Shown here: positions 1-9,926 of the stretch, piece after piece
Numbering within the stretch: the stretch's first letter is position 1
Layout: each line of letters begins with the position of its first letter
Source of the DNA: Arthrobacter sp. B3I9
Lineage (GTDB): Bacteria > Actinomycetota > Actinomycetes > Actinomycetales > Micrococcaceae
DNA: 64,000 nucleotides
Direction of reading: 5' to 3'
Assembly: GCF_030816935.1 (NCBI RefSeq)
Contig: NZ_JAUSYO010000001.1
Coordinates: 1 to 64,000 of the forward strand
Program-made: the position numbers and the translations under genes
The notes under the pieces: generated by a model
Database searches by the model: none
Told to the model about the DNA's origin: nothing
What the model saw: only the letters and a program-made list of their open reading frames with translations

Positions 1-60
1 CTGCCTGCCGGGCCAAGCGCGGTGCCCCTCGTCCGCCGGCAGCGGTAAGACGCACGCTCC

Positions 61-97
61 TTGATACTTCGGAAATTTCCGACATATACTCGGAGCG
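61..97 (+). promoter_or_regulatory. Promoter with embedded palindromic operator, arsR-type gene
   Basis: A sigma70-like promoter is visible: TTGATA at 61-66, an 18-bp spacer, and TATACT at 85-90. The spacer holds a perfect 14-bp palindrome, TCGGAAATTTCCGA, at 69-82. Position +1 would fall at about 97, exactly on the GTG that best starts the downstream ArsR-family gene, so the transcript is probably leaderless. The palindrome between -35 and -10 is where an autoregulating ArsR repressor would block polymerase. Operator function is inferred from position and symmetry. Confidence 0.6.
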
Positions 98-411
98 TGC
101 TTCCTGATGTGTTCGGTGCAGTCGCCAACCCTGCGCGGCGCGTCATTCTTGACGAGCTCTGCGAAGGTCCCAGGACGGCGGGGGAACTCACCGGCCTGCT
201 CGAGTTGAGCCGTTCCGCCGCGTCCGAACACCTGGCCGTTCTCCGCGAGGCAGGTCTCGTGCGCGAAGAACGGCACGGCCGCCATCGGCTGTACCACCTC
301 CAGCCGGCGCGCCTCGCCGAGATCGGTGGCTGGGTGAAGCACTTTGAGCGTTACTGGACCCAGCGCCTCGACGCGCTTGCCGAACTTCTAGACGAGGAGA
401 ACCCGTCATGA
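97..411 (+). CDS. ArsR-family winged-helix transcriptional regulator
   Basis: A protein of about 104 aa with an ArsR-type winged helix-turn-helix: an N-terminal helix with NPARR, a recognition helix around SRSAASEHLAVLREAGLV, and a wing with EERHGRHRLYHL. No metal-binding Cys motif such as CVC is present, so it is probably not a classical arsenic or metal sensor. It resembles the subgroup paired with SRPBCC/AHSA1 proteins. The longer frame from the TTG at 61 would start inside the -35 box, so GTG 97 (or GTG 109) is preferred. Its stop overlaps the start of the next gene (ATGA), which indicates a two-gene operon. The ligand is unknown. Confidence 0.85.
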   Translation: MLPDVFGAVANPARRVILDELCEGPRTAGELTGLLELSRSAASEHLAVLREAGLVREERHGRHRLYHLQPARLAEIGGWVKHFERYWTQRLDALAELLDEENPS

Positions 412-815
412 CCGAGAACACCATCCGGCTCGAGCGCCACATTCCGCACCCCAGCACAGCCGTGTGGGCTGCGCTCACCACACCGGAACTGCTGGCCCGC
501 TGGTGGGCACCTGGCGACATCAGACCCGCCGTCGGCCACCGCTTCACCATGGACATGGGCCCGTGGGGCCAGCAACAGTGTGAGATCCTCGCCGTGGAGC
601 CCGGCACGTCGATCAGCTTCCTCTTCTCGGAGGGGCAACTGGACACCACCGTGACCTGGCGCCTCGACGCCGTCGACGACGGGACCATCCTGCACTTCGA
701 GCACGCCGGCTTCCGCGTCGATACGCCCTTGGGCCAAAAGGCCTTCGAGGGCATGGGCAACGGGTGGCCGGGCCTGCTTTCCCGGATCGACAGAGTCCTC
801 GCCACGGTGTCCTGA
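408..815 (+). CDS. SRPBCC (AHSA1-like) domain protein
   Basis: 135 aa with the features of an SRPBCC/AHSA1 fold: an N-terminal strand with IRLERHIPHP, the WAALTTPELLARWWAPGD helix, a central GHRFTMDMGPWG region, and a long C-terminal helix (GWPGLLSRIDRVL). These proteins form a hydrophobic cavity and bind lipophilic ligands; many are paired with an ArsR regulator, as here. It overlaps the regulator gene by 4 bp and is probably translationally coupled to it. The ligand cannot be told from sequence. Confidence 0.8.
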   Translation: MTENTIRLERHIPHPSTAVWAALTTPELLARWWAPGDIRPAVGHRFTMDMGPWGQQQCEILAVEPGTSISFLFSEGQLDTTVTWRLDAVDDGTILHFEHAGFRVDTPLGQKAFEGMGNGWPGLLSRIDRVLATVS

Positions 816-876
816 CCCGGCTGCGGCGCCGGTGCCCTGGCCCGGCAGGGGCGACGCGGACTGCCGCGGCCGCCGG

Positions 877-1716
877 TCAGGCGTAGGGAAGAACCAGTTC
901 CGCGTACCGCGCCTTCATGGTGGCCAGCGTGCTGTCCCCGTCGGCGTCCCAGATCTCCTGATTGAAGATTTCAACTTCGATGTCGCCGGTGTAGCCGGCG
1001 TCACGAACCCAGCCGCCGATGGTTGCGAAGTCGATGACGCCGTCGCCCATCATGCCGCGGGACAGCAGGGCGTCGGCTGCGATGGGCAGATTGAAATCGC
1101 ACACCTGGTACGAAGCGATCCGGTTTTCCCGGCCCGCGCGTTCAATCTGGGCCTTCAGCTCCGGGTCCCACCAGGCGTGGAAGGTGTCGACGGCGACGCC
1201 CACGGCGCGCGCATCGTAGGGGGCGGCCAGATCCAGGGCTTGCTTGAGGGTGGAAATCAGGGCACGGTCCGCCGAGTACATCGGGTGCAGCGGTTCCAGC
1301 ACAAGACGGACGCCGTGCTCCACGGCGAAGGGGACAAGATCTTCCAGGCGGTCAGCCACACGCTGGCGTGCCGCGACGACGTCCCTCTCCCCCGGTGCCA
1401 GGCCTCCGACCACCAGGAAGAGCTCCGTGGTGCCCAGTGCCACCGCCTCCAGGATGGCGGCCCGGTTGTCAGCAAGGGCAGCAGCTTGTCCGGCCGGGTC
1501 CGCGGCGGTGAGGAATCCGCCGCGGCACAACGAGGACACCCGCAACCCGGCCTCCCGGATCAGCCGGGCGGATTTGTCCAGCCCGGCCTCGGCGACGATG
1601 TCGCGCCAGGGCCCGATCGAGGGAATGCCGGCCCGGACGCAACCCTCCACGGCCTCCGCCAGGCTCCACTTCTTCGTGGTGGCGCTGTTGAGGGATAGGC
1701 GGGAAAAGTCGCTCAT
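877..1716 (-). CDS. Sugar phosphate isomerase/epimerase (xylose-isomerase-like TIM barrel)
   Basis: 279 aa with the AP-endonuclease-2/xylose-isomerase TIM-barrel pattern: an N-terminal SLNSATTKKWSLAEAVEGC segment, ELFLVVGGL, VRLVLEPLHPMY with a metal-ligand Glu, VGVAVDTFHAWWDPEL with Asp/His, YQVCDFNLP, and IEVEIFNQEIWD. Such enzymes isomerise keto sugars or inositol intermediates with a divalent metal. Its start overlaps the stop of a truncated minus-strand gene (ATGA at 1713-1716), so it was the distal gene of a sugar-catabolic operon whose upstream part is missing here. The substrate is not identifiable. Confidence 0.8.
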   Translation of the reverse strand: MSDFSRLSLNSATTKKWSLAEAVEGCVRAGIPSIGPWRDIVAEAGLDKSARLIREAGLRVSSLCRGGFLTAADPAGQAAALADNRAAILEAVALGTTELFLVVGGLAPGERDVVAARQRVADRLEDLVPFAVEHGVRLVLEPLHPMYSADRALISTLKQALDLAAPYDARAVGVAVDTFHAWWDPELKAQIERAGRENRIASYQVCDFNLPIAADALLSRGMMGDGVIDFATIGGWVRDAGYTGDIEVEIFNQEIWDADGDSTLATMKARYAELVLPYA

Positions 1717-1808
1717 AGTGCCACTCCGTTGATGCGAAGGAAATCGGACATCCGGAACGCGGCGAGGGCCGGGTCCTGGAGCAGTCCGGCCTGGTCGGCC
1801 AGTTCGAT
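1713..1808 (-). pseudogene. 3' remnant of an operon gene (possibly a DUF993/dihydrodipicolinate-synthase-like protein)
   Basis: The minus-strand frame ending at 1713 encodes a plausible C-terminus, ELADQAGLLQDPALAAF followed by MSDFLRINGV, and is coupled by ATGA to the isomerase gene. Upstream of about 1808 the same frame becomes antisense of an ABC ATPase fragment, so only about 30 C-terminal residues survive. Identification as DUF993 rests on this short tail and on the usual pairing with a TIM-barrel isomerase, so it is tentative. See the junction finding. Confidence 0.45.
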
Positions 1809-2045
1809 CGGATCTGGCGCGAAACAGGCACCACGGTGATCCTGGTGACCCACTCGGTAGCCGAAGCCGTGTTCCTCGCCAATCGGGTCGTCGTCATGAG
1901 CCCGCGTCCAGGCCGCATCCTCGAGACGCTCGATGTCCCGCTCGGGACTAACCGCGACTACGGGGAAACCATGGAAAACCCCGAGTTCGTCAAAATCGCC
2001 GCAAGGGTGCGTGACCTGCTCGGAGCCACACACGCCGCCGACTGA
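1803..2045 (+). pseudogene. 3' remnant of an ABC transporter ATPase (SsuB/TauB/nitrate type)
   Basis: In the plus strand the frame reads FDRIWRETGTTVILVTHSVAEAV and then VVVMSPRPGRI, which is the region after Walker B of an ABC ATPase, including the H-loop His (VTHS). The closing region NPEFVKIAARVRDLL is typical of SsuB/TauB-like sulfonate, nitrate or pyrimidine-precursor ATPases. Walker A, the signature motif and Walker B are all absent, so the gene has lost about two thirds of its 5' end. A strong hairpin terminator follows the stop. The fragment from GTG 1836 (69 aa) would not be a functional ATPase. Confidence 0.8.
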
Positions 2046-2060
2046 GCGAGCTACGCCAGG

Positions 2061-2095
2061 AGGAACCGCCGGCAAGCGCCGGCGGTTCCTCTTTG
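2061..2095. terminator. Intrinsic terminator (13-bp perfect stem), probably bidirectional
   Basis: AGGAACCGCCGGC (2061-2073), loop AAGC, GCCGGCGGTTCCT (2078-2090), then CTTTGCTT. It lies between the truncated ABC ATPase on the plus strand and the convergent transglycosylase on the minus strand. Confidence 0.85.
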
Positions 2096-2096
2096 C

Positions 2097-2849
2097 TTAA
2101 TCGGCAGCGCCAGCCTGCGCGGCGTAGGAAGTGGCCTGGCCGCGTACTTTGTCGATGTACGAATCGGACTGGTTGTAGGAGTAGATGGCGTCTGTCCAGC
2201 CCCTGGCCGTTGTGAGGTCGCGGCCGCGGGCGCATAGGTAAGAGGCCGCACTCAGCGCGGCGTCGTCAATGTTGAAGGGGTCGGCTTTGCCGTCCCCGTT
2301 CCCGTCCCGCCCGGCATACCGCCACGTGGAGGGGATGAACTGCATGGGCCCCACGGCCCGGTCCCACCGCGCGTCACCATCGAGGGCGCCTGCATCCGTG
2401 TCAGCGATCGCGGCGAACCCATCGCCGTCAAGGCTGGGGCCTATTATCGGCCCGCTCGCCTGCCCCGCGGCGGTCAGGTGTCCCCCACCGTGCGTTCCGT
2501 GGCCGGACTCGACGAAGCCGATGGCCGCCACCGTATTCCAGCCGATCCCGCAGGCCGGAGTGGAATTGTTGGCCGTTCCGGCAGCGGCCACGTAGGCCTG
2601 CAGTGCGCGGGCCGGGATGCCGGTCTGAGCCGCAGCCCGGATGATCCACTGCGCGTCCGCGCTCGGGGTTATCTCCACAGCAGAGGTCGTGCCAGTCGGC
2701 AGCTCCACCAGTTTGGCTTCCGCCCGCGGCGGCGGGGGCTTAACGCCGCGGGCCTGCGCGCCGGACAACGGAAGCGCCCAGAACAAGAACCCGGTGACGA
2801 CGCAGCATGCGAACACGGTGAACACTGCCAGGCGTTTCAGACGGAGCAC
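2097..2849 (-). CDS. Secreted or membrane-anchored lytic transglycosylase (SLT/MltB-like)
   Basis: 250 aa. Residues about 5-30 (RLAVFTVFACCVVTGFLFWAL) form a signal anchor. The catalytic domain covers about residues 65-245, with the catalytic Glu in IGFVESGHGTHGG, the GPMQFIPSTW motif, RDGNGDGKADPFNIDDAALSAASYLC, and IYSYNQSDSYI. These match actinobacterial lytic murein transglycosylases that cut the MurNAc-GlcNAc bond outside the membrane. It is convergent with the truncated ABC gene across the shared terminator. No regulator is visible. Confidence 0.88.
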   Translation of the reverse strand: MLRLKRLAVFTVFACCVVTGFLFWALPLSGAQARGVKPPPPRAEAKLVELPTGTTSAVEITPSADAQWIIRAAAQTGIPARALQAYVAAAGTANNSTPACGIGWNTVAAIGFVESGHGTHGGGHLTAAGQASGPIIGPSLDGDGFAAIADTDAGALDGDARWDRAVGPMQFIPSTWRYAGRDGNGDGKADPFNIDDAALSAASYLCARGRDLTTARGWTDAIYSYNQSDSYIDKVRGQATSYAAQAGAAD

Positions 2850-3169
2850 GGGCTACCCACAACCCCGGTGGCCGATATTGATCCGCTGGATGCAGGGCAT
2901 GCGTCGTATTCCTAAGTTGTTCCGAAGGGAGGCCAACGTACATCATGGCCGCGGGTGCGAAGGCATGCAACTCTGCCGTGGCTTCTGGGGATAAAGCAAA
3001 GGCGCCCGGTCCCCCAGCCCGGAATGTCCGACGGCGGCACGCACCTTCTCCTTCGTTTGTTGCAGAACGTGTCGTCATTGTTGGTGAATCGAAGATTATG
3101 CACGAAAGTGGACACTGTCCGGGCGTGAAGCGGCCGGATGGGAGCGAAAGCTCCCCGAAAGCGAATTTC
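2850..3169. other. Intergenic region upstream of the riboswitch
   Basis: About 320 bp between the transglycosylase start and the riboswitch aptamer. A short plus-strand open frame (2945-3205) lacks a well placed ribosome-binding site and runs into the aptamer, so I do not call it. The promoters of both flanking transcripts must lie here, but I see no unambiguous -35/-10 pair. Confidence 0.4.
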
Positions 3170-3256
3170 CACCATCCAGATCGGCTGAGAGACCTGGCTC
3201 GATGACGCCGTAGCAACCACCCTTCGGGGCACGGTGCTAAAGCCAGGACCGATGGC
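3170..3256 (+). promoter_or_regulatory. SAM riboswitch (SAM-I/S-box class)
   Basis: The S-box core is readable in order: GGCTGAGAGACCTGGC (3182-3197), the conserved CGATGACGCCGTAGCAACC segment (about 3200-3218), a hairpin ACCCTTCGGGG, then CACGGTGCTAAAGCCAGG (3230-3247) and CCGAT closing P1 with ATCGG (3180-3184 with 3249-3253). CCTGGC and GCCAGG form an internal helix. This matches actinobacterial members of the S-box family, which bind S-adenosylmethionine and switch off sulfur/methionine genes. No clear intrinsic terminator follows, so control may act on translation of the gene at 3353. Confidence 0.88.
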
Positions 3257-3352
3257 GATTGCCGAGATCCCACGTTCCACCGTGCGCGTTGAGTCCTGCG
3301 CCGGGAACGCGGTCGGTCTCGGAGTCCCTTGGTCACGACCGAGAGGATCCCG

Positions 3353-5017
3353 ATGGATACCAACGAAACGCGCACTTCCCCTTCGCGGGCGGCGACGAAG
3401 CGCCGGCCCTTGGCCGTGCTGGCCCTGTTGAGTGCCGCGGCCCTGGCCCTGAGCGCCTGCGGCGGCAGCACCGGCGGCGCAGCGGCGGGGCAATCCGCCC
3501 GGGACGGCGCTCCGGTCCAGGGCGGCACGTTCGTTTTCGCGGAAGTCACGCCGATCAACAACTTCCAGACCCAGGCAGCACGCTTCTACGAGAAGGCCAA
3601 CGTGCTGAACAGCGTGCTGGACCGGCTGACGTACTTCGACGCCGAGAAGGGCCAGCTCGTCCCCTGGATCGCCAGCAAGTTCACGGCGAGCGAGGACCAG
3701 ACAAAGTTCACTTTCACGATCCGCCCGGGAGTCACCTTCAGTGATGGAACACCCCTGGACGCGGCCGCGGTCCAGGCCAACCTCGATGCGCTGGGGAAGG
3801 GCATCGAGAGTGCCAAGATCCAGCCGAACGTGGACTTCTCCGCCTACAAGTCCTCGCAGGTCATCGGCGGCGACCAGGTGGAGGTGACCCTGTCCTCCCC
3901 CGACGCCAACTTCCTGCGGGCCACGTCCTCCGTCACCGCGGGACTCGTTTCACCGAAGACCCTCACCTTGGACAACGCCGGACAGTCAGCCATCGCGAAA
4001 ATCTCGGGCTCGGGACCCTTCGCTTTCGAATCCGAAAAGGCCGATGAGGAAGTTGTGCTGGCCAAGCGCGCAGACTACGCCTGGGCTCCGGAAGGTGCTC
4101 CGAACCAGGGGGCCGCCTACCTGGATAAAGTCGTCGTGAAGTACCTCCCGGAGGTGGCTCACCGTGCCGGCGCCGTGCAGACGGGCCAGGTTGACCTGGT
4201 TCGCGGCCTGCAGCCCGCGGATGAAACAACCCTGGCCGGCAGCGGCAACCAGGTCCTCCCGGCCAAGGGCATCGACCTGACCTCGAACATGGCGGCGGTG
4301 CGCATCGGCAACGGCAAGCTGGCCGACGCGAAGGTCCGCCAGGCCCTGCAACTCGGCATCGACCGGCAGTCGCTCAAGGACACCGTGCTCTCCGACAGCT
4401 ACGAGCTCGCCGGCTCCATCCTGAACCGTGAAGCACCGGACTTCGTTGACCTGTCCGCGGAGCTGGCCTACAACCCGGACAAGTCCAAGAGCCTGCTGGA
4501 GGAAGCGGGCTGGGTGCCCGGAGCCGACGGCATCCGGGCCAAGGACGGCCAGAAGCTCGAAGTCACCGTCACGTCGTCAAACAACTCGGTTGTCATCAAA
4601 CCTGCCTTCGAGCTGATCGAACAGCAGTGGCGGGAGATCGGCGTGAAGCTGGTCAACCGTGCGGCTGACAACACCTTCCTGGCCACGGCCATGAAGGATC
4701 CGAACGTGGAGTTCTTCGGCACGCGGCAGTTCGTGTACGGCGGCCTCGGCCCGGTCTTCGGACCGGCGACGAACACCCAGACGCTGAATGCCGACCAGCA
4801 GCTCAATGCGCTCTTCGCCGCCGAACGCGCCGCCACCAGCAGCGCCAAGCACAAAGAACTGGTCTCGGACGAACAGCGTGCTCTGGTGGTGGACCAGGCA
4901 CTGGCACTGGTTCTTTGGGACGAAGTCCAGGTTTACGGCGCCAACGCCAAGGCGCATGTCGACTTCACTTCCGGCACCGCCCCGATCTTCCAGGGCGCCT
5001 GGAAGAACAGCAAGTAG
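3353..5017 (+). CDS. ABC transporter substrate-binding lipoprotein, family 5 (dipeptide/nickel/opine type)
   Basis: 554 aa from ATG 3353, chosen because GAGAGGA lies 5 nt upstream; the frame is open from GTG 3329. An N-terminal twin-Arg/Lys segment and a hydrophobic stretch end in the lipobox LSAC-G (Cys at about residue 36), so the mature protein is lipid-anchored outside the membrane. The SBP_bac_5 core follows: a PGVTFSDGTPLDA motif, two lobes, and a VRQALQLGIDR helix. It is the first gene behind the SAM riboswitch, and two permeases, a double ATPase and two flavoenzymes follow, so it probably binds an organosulfur compound rather than a peptide. Confidence 0.88.
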   Translation: MDTNETRTSPSRAATKRRPLAVLALLSAAALALSACGGSTGGAAAGQSARDGAPVQGGTFVFAEVTPINNFQTQAARFYEKANVLNSVLDRLTYFDAEKGQLVPWIASKFTASEDQTKFTFTIRPGVTFSDGTPLDAAAVQANLDALGKGIESAKIQPNVDFSAYKSSQVIGGDQVEVTLSSPDANFLRATSSVTAGLVSPKTLTLDNAGQSAIAKISGSGPFAFESEKADEEVVLAKRADYAWAPEGAPNQGAAYLDKVVVKYLPEVAHRAGAVQTGQVDLVRGLQPADETTLAGSGNQVLPAKGIDLTSNMAAVRIGNGKLADAKVRQALQLGIDRQSLKDTVLSDSYELAGSILNREAPDFVDLSAELAYNPDKSKSLLEEAGWVPGADGIRAKDGQKLEVTVTSSNNSVVIKPAFELIEQQWREIGVKLVNRAADNTFLATAMKDPNVEFFGTRQFVYGGLGPVFGPATNTQTLNADQQLNALFAAERAATSSAKHKELVSDEQRALVVDQALALVLWDEVQVYGANAKAHVDFTSGTAPIFQGAWKNSK

Positions 5018-5023
5018 CCGATC

Positions 5024-5983
5024 ATGGGCCTCTACGTTGCGCGACGCCTCGGGCAGGCGCTGCTCGTCATCTGGCTGGCGTACACGCTGGTTTTCCTGGC
5101 GGTGCAACTCCTGCCCAGCGATCCGGTCACCATCTTCCTCTCGACGGATGCGGCGGCGGATCAGGCAACCGTCGATGCCATGAAGGCCCAATACGGCTAT
5201 GACCAGCCCCTGCTGGTGCAATACTTCAGCCAGCTCGGGCAGCTGCTCCGGGGCGACGTGGGGTACTCGCTGGCCTCGGGGCAGTCCGTGGCCACGCGCA
5301 TCGGAGCAGTAGCGGGATCCACGCTGGCTCTGGCCTCGAGTGCGTTCGTGGCGGCCGTCGTCCTTGCTGTGGCCCTCGTGGCTGCCGCGGTGCTGACCCG
5401 TTCCAACCTGCTGAAGCGCCTCATCACCAACCTCCCGCCGTTGTTCGCGGCGGTCCCGGTGTTCTGGCTCGGCCTGGTGCTGCTGCAGCTGCTGTCCATC
5501 CAGCTCGGCGTGATGTCCCTGTTCCCTGACGGGTCCTTTGCCTCGCTGGCTGTTCCCGTCCTGGTCCTGGCACTCTATGTTTCCGCCCCGATGGCGCAGG
5601 TACTGCTCAAGAGCATCACGCACGTCTACGAGCAGCCGTTCATTGATGTTCTGCGGGCCAAGGGCGCCTCCCCCGCGTGGATCTTCTACCGCCATGCGCT
5701 CAAGAACGCGGCCGGCCCCGCCATGACCATTGCCGGGATTACGGTGGGGACCCTGCTGGCCGGTTCGGTCATCACCGAGACGGTCTTCGCCCGGTCCGGC
5801 CTGGGATCGGTGGTGCTCCAGGCCGTCACGGTCCAGGATGTGCCGCTTGTCCAGGGCCTGGTGCTGCTGACGGCCTCGGCGTTCGTTGCGGTGAACCTGA
5901 TCGTCGACCTGCTGTATCCGCTGCTGGATCCCCGCATTCTGAAGAGCAGTGCCGCCGGCTCGCCCCGAGCCCTGACCGCTTAA
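5024..5983 (+). CDS. ABC transporter permease, DppB type
   Basis: 319 aa with six predicted membrane segments. The DppB N-terminus is present (MGLYVARRLGQALLVIWLAYTLVFL), and the ATPase-docking EAA loop appears as YEQPFIDVLRAKGASPAWIFYRHAL. It begins 6 nt after the binding protein ends. It should form the heterodimeric channel with the following permease. Confidence 0.9.
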   Translation: MGLYVARRLGQALLVIWLAYTLVFLAVQLLPSDPVTIFLSTDAAADQATVDAMKAQYGYDQPLLVQYFSQLGQLLRGDVGYSLASGQSVATRIGAVAGSTLALASSAFVAAVVLAVALVAAAVLTRSNLLKRLITNLPPLFAAVPVFWLGLVLLQLLSIQLGVMSLFPDGSFASLAVPVLVLALYVSAPMAQVLLKSITHVYEQPFIDVLRAKGASPAWIFYRHALKNAAGPAMTIAGITVGTLLAGSVITETVFARSGLGSVVLQAVTVQDVPLVQGLVLLTASAFVAVNLIVDLLYPLLDPRILKSSAAGSPRALTA

Positions 5984-6001
5984 GGCCGAACGGAGAATCT
6001 T

Positions 6002-6940
6002 GTGAGCACCGAGCTAGTAGGAACAGATCCCGGAACCGGGACGGCAGCACACACCCCCGGTGCCGGGAACGACGACGGCGTCAGGGACGGCGCCGTCGGG
6101 AACAGCGCCGTCGTTCTCGCCCCGGAAAAACGCCGGCGAACGGCGCTGGGGCCGGTCAGCCTGTGGCTGACCGTGATTCCGTTGTTGATTCTGGTCGGCT
6201 GGGCCGTCCTGCCCGGCCTGTTCACCGCGTTCGATCCCATCAGCGGCGTTCCCAAGCAGAAATTCCTGTCTCCAAGCCCGGACCACTGGTTCGGCACTGA
6301 CCACCTCGGCCGCGACATCTACGCCCGGGTCGTGTACGGCACGTCGCAGACCCTGCTGACGGCCGGGCTCGCCGTCCTGATCGGTTTTGTGGTCGGAACG
6401 GCACTGGGACTGCTCGCCGCCACCGCCGGCCGCGCTGCCGATGCCACCACCATGCGCCTGGTTGACGTGCTCCTCGCGGTACCAGGCTTCCTGATCTCGC
6501 TGATCATCGTGACCGCATTCGCGCCCGGGCCCATTTCCCTGGGCGTGGGGGTCGGTATCGCCTCGATTGCCGCGTTTGCACGGGTGGTGCGCTCGGAGGT
6601 CCTGCGCGTGCGGAACCTGGACTACGTCGAGGCCGCATTCCTTAACGGCGGCTCCTACTGGTCCGTGATCTGGAAGCACATCCTGCCGAACTCCTGCGGC
6701 CCGGTCCTCGCGCTCCTGGCGGTTGACCTCGGCGCAGCCATCCTCGCAATTTCCGGCCTCGGCTTCCTGGGTTTCGGAGCACCGCCTCCCACGCCGGAAT
6801 GGGGGCTGCTGATCTCCGAAGGACGGCAGTACCTGGCACGCGCGTGGTGGATGACGAGCCTGCCGGGCCTGGTCATCGTCATCGCGGTGATGCTGCTGGC
6901 CGGTCTCGGACGCCAGCTTCTCAAGTTCTTCCGGTTCTAG
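6002..6940 (+). CDS. ABC transporter permease, DppC type
   Basis: 312 aa from GTG 6002 with GGAG upstream. After an unusually long, hydrophilic Gly/Asp-rich N-terminal stretch (about 45 residues) come the DppC landmarks: the HWFGTDHLGRDIYARVVYGT loop, an EAA motif (VRNLDYVEAAFLNGGSYWSVIWKHILPN), and the GLGFLGFGAPPPTPEWGLLISEG segment. It pairs with the upstream DppB-type permease. Confidence 0.9.
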   Translation: MSTELVGTDPGTGTAAHTPGAGNDDGVRDGAVGNSAVVLAPEKRRRTALGPVSLWLTVIPLLILVGWAVLPGLFTAFDPISGVPKQKFLSPSPDHWFGTDHLGRDIYARVVYGTSQTLLTAGLAVLIGFVVGTALGLLAATAGRAADATTMRLVDVLLAVPGFLISLIIVTAFAPGPISLGVGVGIASIAAFARVVRSEVLRVRNLDYVEAAFLNGGSYWSVIWKHILPNSCGPVLALLAVDLGAAILAISGLGFLGFGAPPPTPEWGLLISEGRQYLARAWWMTSLPGLVIVIAVMLLAGLGRQLLKFFRF

Positions 6941-6953
6941 TCAGGAGCCCTCA

Positions 6954-8621
<1,668 letters not shown>

Positions 8622-8666
8622 GGGCCCTCACACGAACTTTGAACCACTTCCAACGTTAGGAACGGA

Positions 8667-9926
8667 ATGACAATCTCGGAAGAAGTGCGGGAGCTCAGCG
8701 GGGAAGCCCGCTACGCGGAGCTGTCCGCAAGGTTCCGGCCCGTCTTCGCACGCATCGCGGAGGGGTCCTTGGAACGGGAGGCCAACCACGTCCTGCCCTT
8801 CGAACCGGTCGCCTGGTTGAAGGAAAGCGGATTCACGACGCTCCGTGTTCCGGCCGGGCATGGCGGGGACCCCGTCAGCTATGAGCACCTGAGCCGGCTC
8901 CTGATCGAACTCGCCGCGGCGGACTCCAACGTCTCGCATCTGCTGCGTTCACATTTCTCCTTCGTGGAGACGATCGCCCTGCAGCCCCCCGCCTTCCGCA
9001 ACCGCTGGTTCCCCCGCGTGCTCGCCGGCGACATCTTCGGCAACGCCGCCACCGAACGTTCCGGAAATGCCCTCGGAACCACGCAGACCAAGCTCCGGCA
9101 GGAGGACGGCCGCTGGCTGCTGAAGGGCGAAAAATACTACACAACCGGCAGCATCTTCGCCGACTGGGTGGTCGTCATGGCCAGCACCGAAGGGCACGAG
9201 GGGCGCCAGTACGCGTTGGTCCCCGCCAGTGACCCCAACGTCACCATCGTCGACGACTGGGACGGCTTCGGCCAGCCGCTGACGGGCACCGGAACGGCCA
9301 TCTTTGATGACGTGGTGGTCGACGCCGAGGACATCATCCAGCGCAAGGTCAGCAGCACCCTGGAACCGGCATTCTTCCAGCTCGTGCTGCTTTCGGTCCT
9401 CGCCGGGATCGGCCATGCTGCGCTTCGGGACGCCAGCAGCCTCGTCGCCGGACGCACCCGCACCTTCAATACCGGCTCCGGCTTGCCGTTCCGGGACGAT
9501 CCCCTGATCCAGGAACGCGTCGGGCAGATCGCCGCCGGCGTGTACGCAGCGGAATCCATCGTGGTCGCCGCGGCCCGCGACCTGGATGCCGCCGTCGACC
9601 CCTCCCTCGGGCTGGACGCCGAGGATGCTTTTGTCCGCGGCGAACTGGGCGTCCAGAAGGCCCACGTGACCGTCCCCGGCCTGGTCCTGGCCGCTACCAA
9701 CGAGCTCTTTGATGTCACCGGCGCCTCTTCGACGGGCCGCGGCAAGGGGCTCGACCGCCACTGGCGCAACGCCCGTACCGTCGCCACCCACAACCCGGCG
9801 GTGTTTAAGGCGCGATCCGTCGGTGACTACCACATCAACGGCACAATCCCCGTAGGCCTCAACAGCATCGGCGATGCCGTCGCCGGAACGAACGCAACCA
9901 ACACCACCGAGAAGAGCGATTCCTGA
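8667..9926 (+). CDS. Acyl-CoA-dehydrogenase-fold flavoprotein, SfnB/DszC-like
   Basis: 419 aa. The fold of acyl-CoA dehydrogenases is visible: a helical N-domain with GFTTLRVPAGHGGDPVSYEHLSRLLIELA, a beta domain with GNATTERSG-like and LKGEKYYTTGSIFADWVVVMA segments, and a C-terminal helical domain with DVTGASSTGRGKGLDRHWRNARTVATH. That last Arg/His-rich helix is typical of the SfnB/DszC/XiaF monooxygenase branch rather than of true fatty-acid dehydrogenases. It is coupled by overlap (TGATG at 9924-9928) to a DszA-like monooxygenase and lies in the riboswitch operon, which supports a role in releasing sulfur from an organosulfur substrate. Confidence 0.82.
   Translation: MTISEEVRELSGEARYAELSARFRPVFARIAEGSLEREANHVLPFEPVAWLKESGFTTLRVPAGHGGDPVSYEHLSRLLIELAAADSNVSHLLRSHFSFVETIALQPPAFRNRWFPRVLAGDIFGNAATERSGNALGTTQTKLRQEDGRWLLKGEKYYTTGSIFADWVVVMASTEGHEGRQYALVPASDPNVTIVDDWDGFGQPLTGTGTAIFDDVVVDAEDIIQRKVSSTLEPAFFQLVLLSVLAGIGHAALRDASSLVAGRTRTFNTGSGLPFRDDPLIQERVGQIAAGVYAAESIVVAAARDLDAAVDPSLGLDAEDAFVRGELGVQKAHVTVPGLVLAATNELFDVTGASSTGRGKGLDRHWRNARTVATHNPAVFKARSVGDYHINGTIPVGLNSIGDAVAGTNATNTTEKSDS

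Noticed and set aside
61..96. Earlier TTG start for the ArsR gene
   Set aside because: It lies in the -35 box of the gene's own promoter.
2945..3205. 86-aa open frame on the plus strand
   Set aside because: No suitable ribosome-binding site spacing and it runs into the riboswitch aptamer.
4577..5695. 372-aa open frame on the minus strand
   Set aside because: Antisense to the binding-protein and permease genes; Gln/Arg/Glu-rich shadow translation with no domain.
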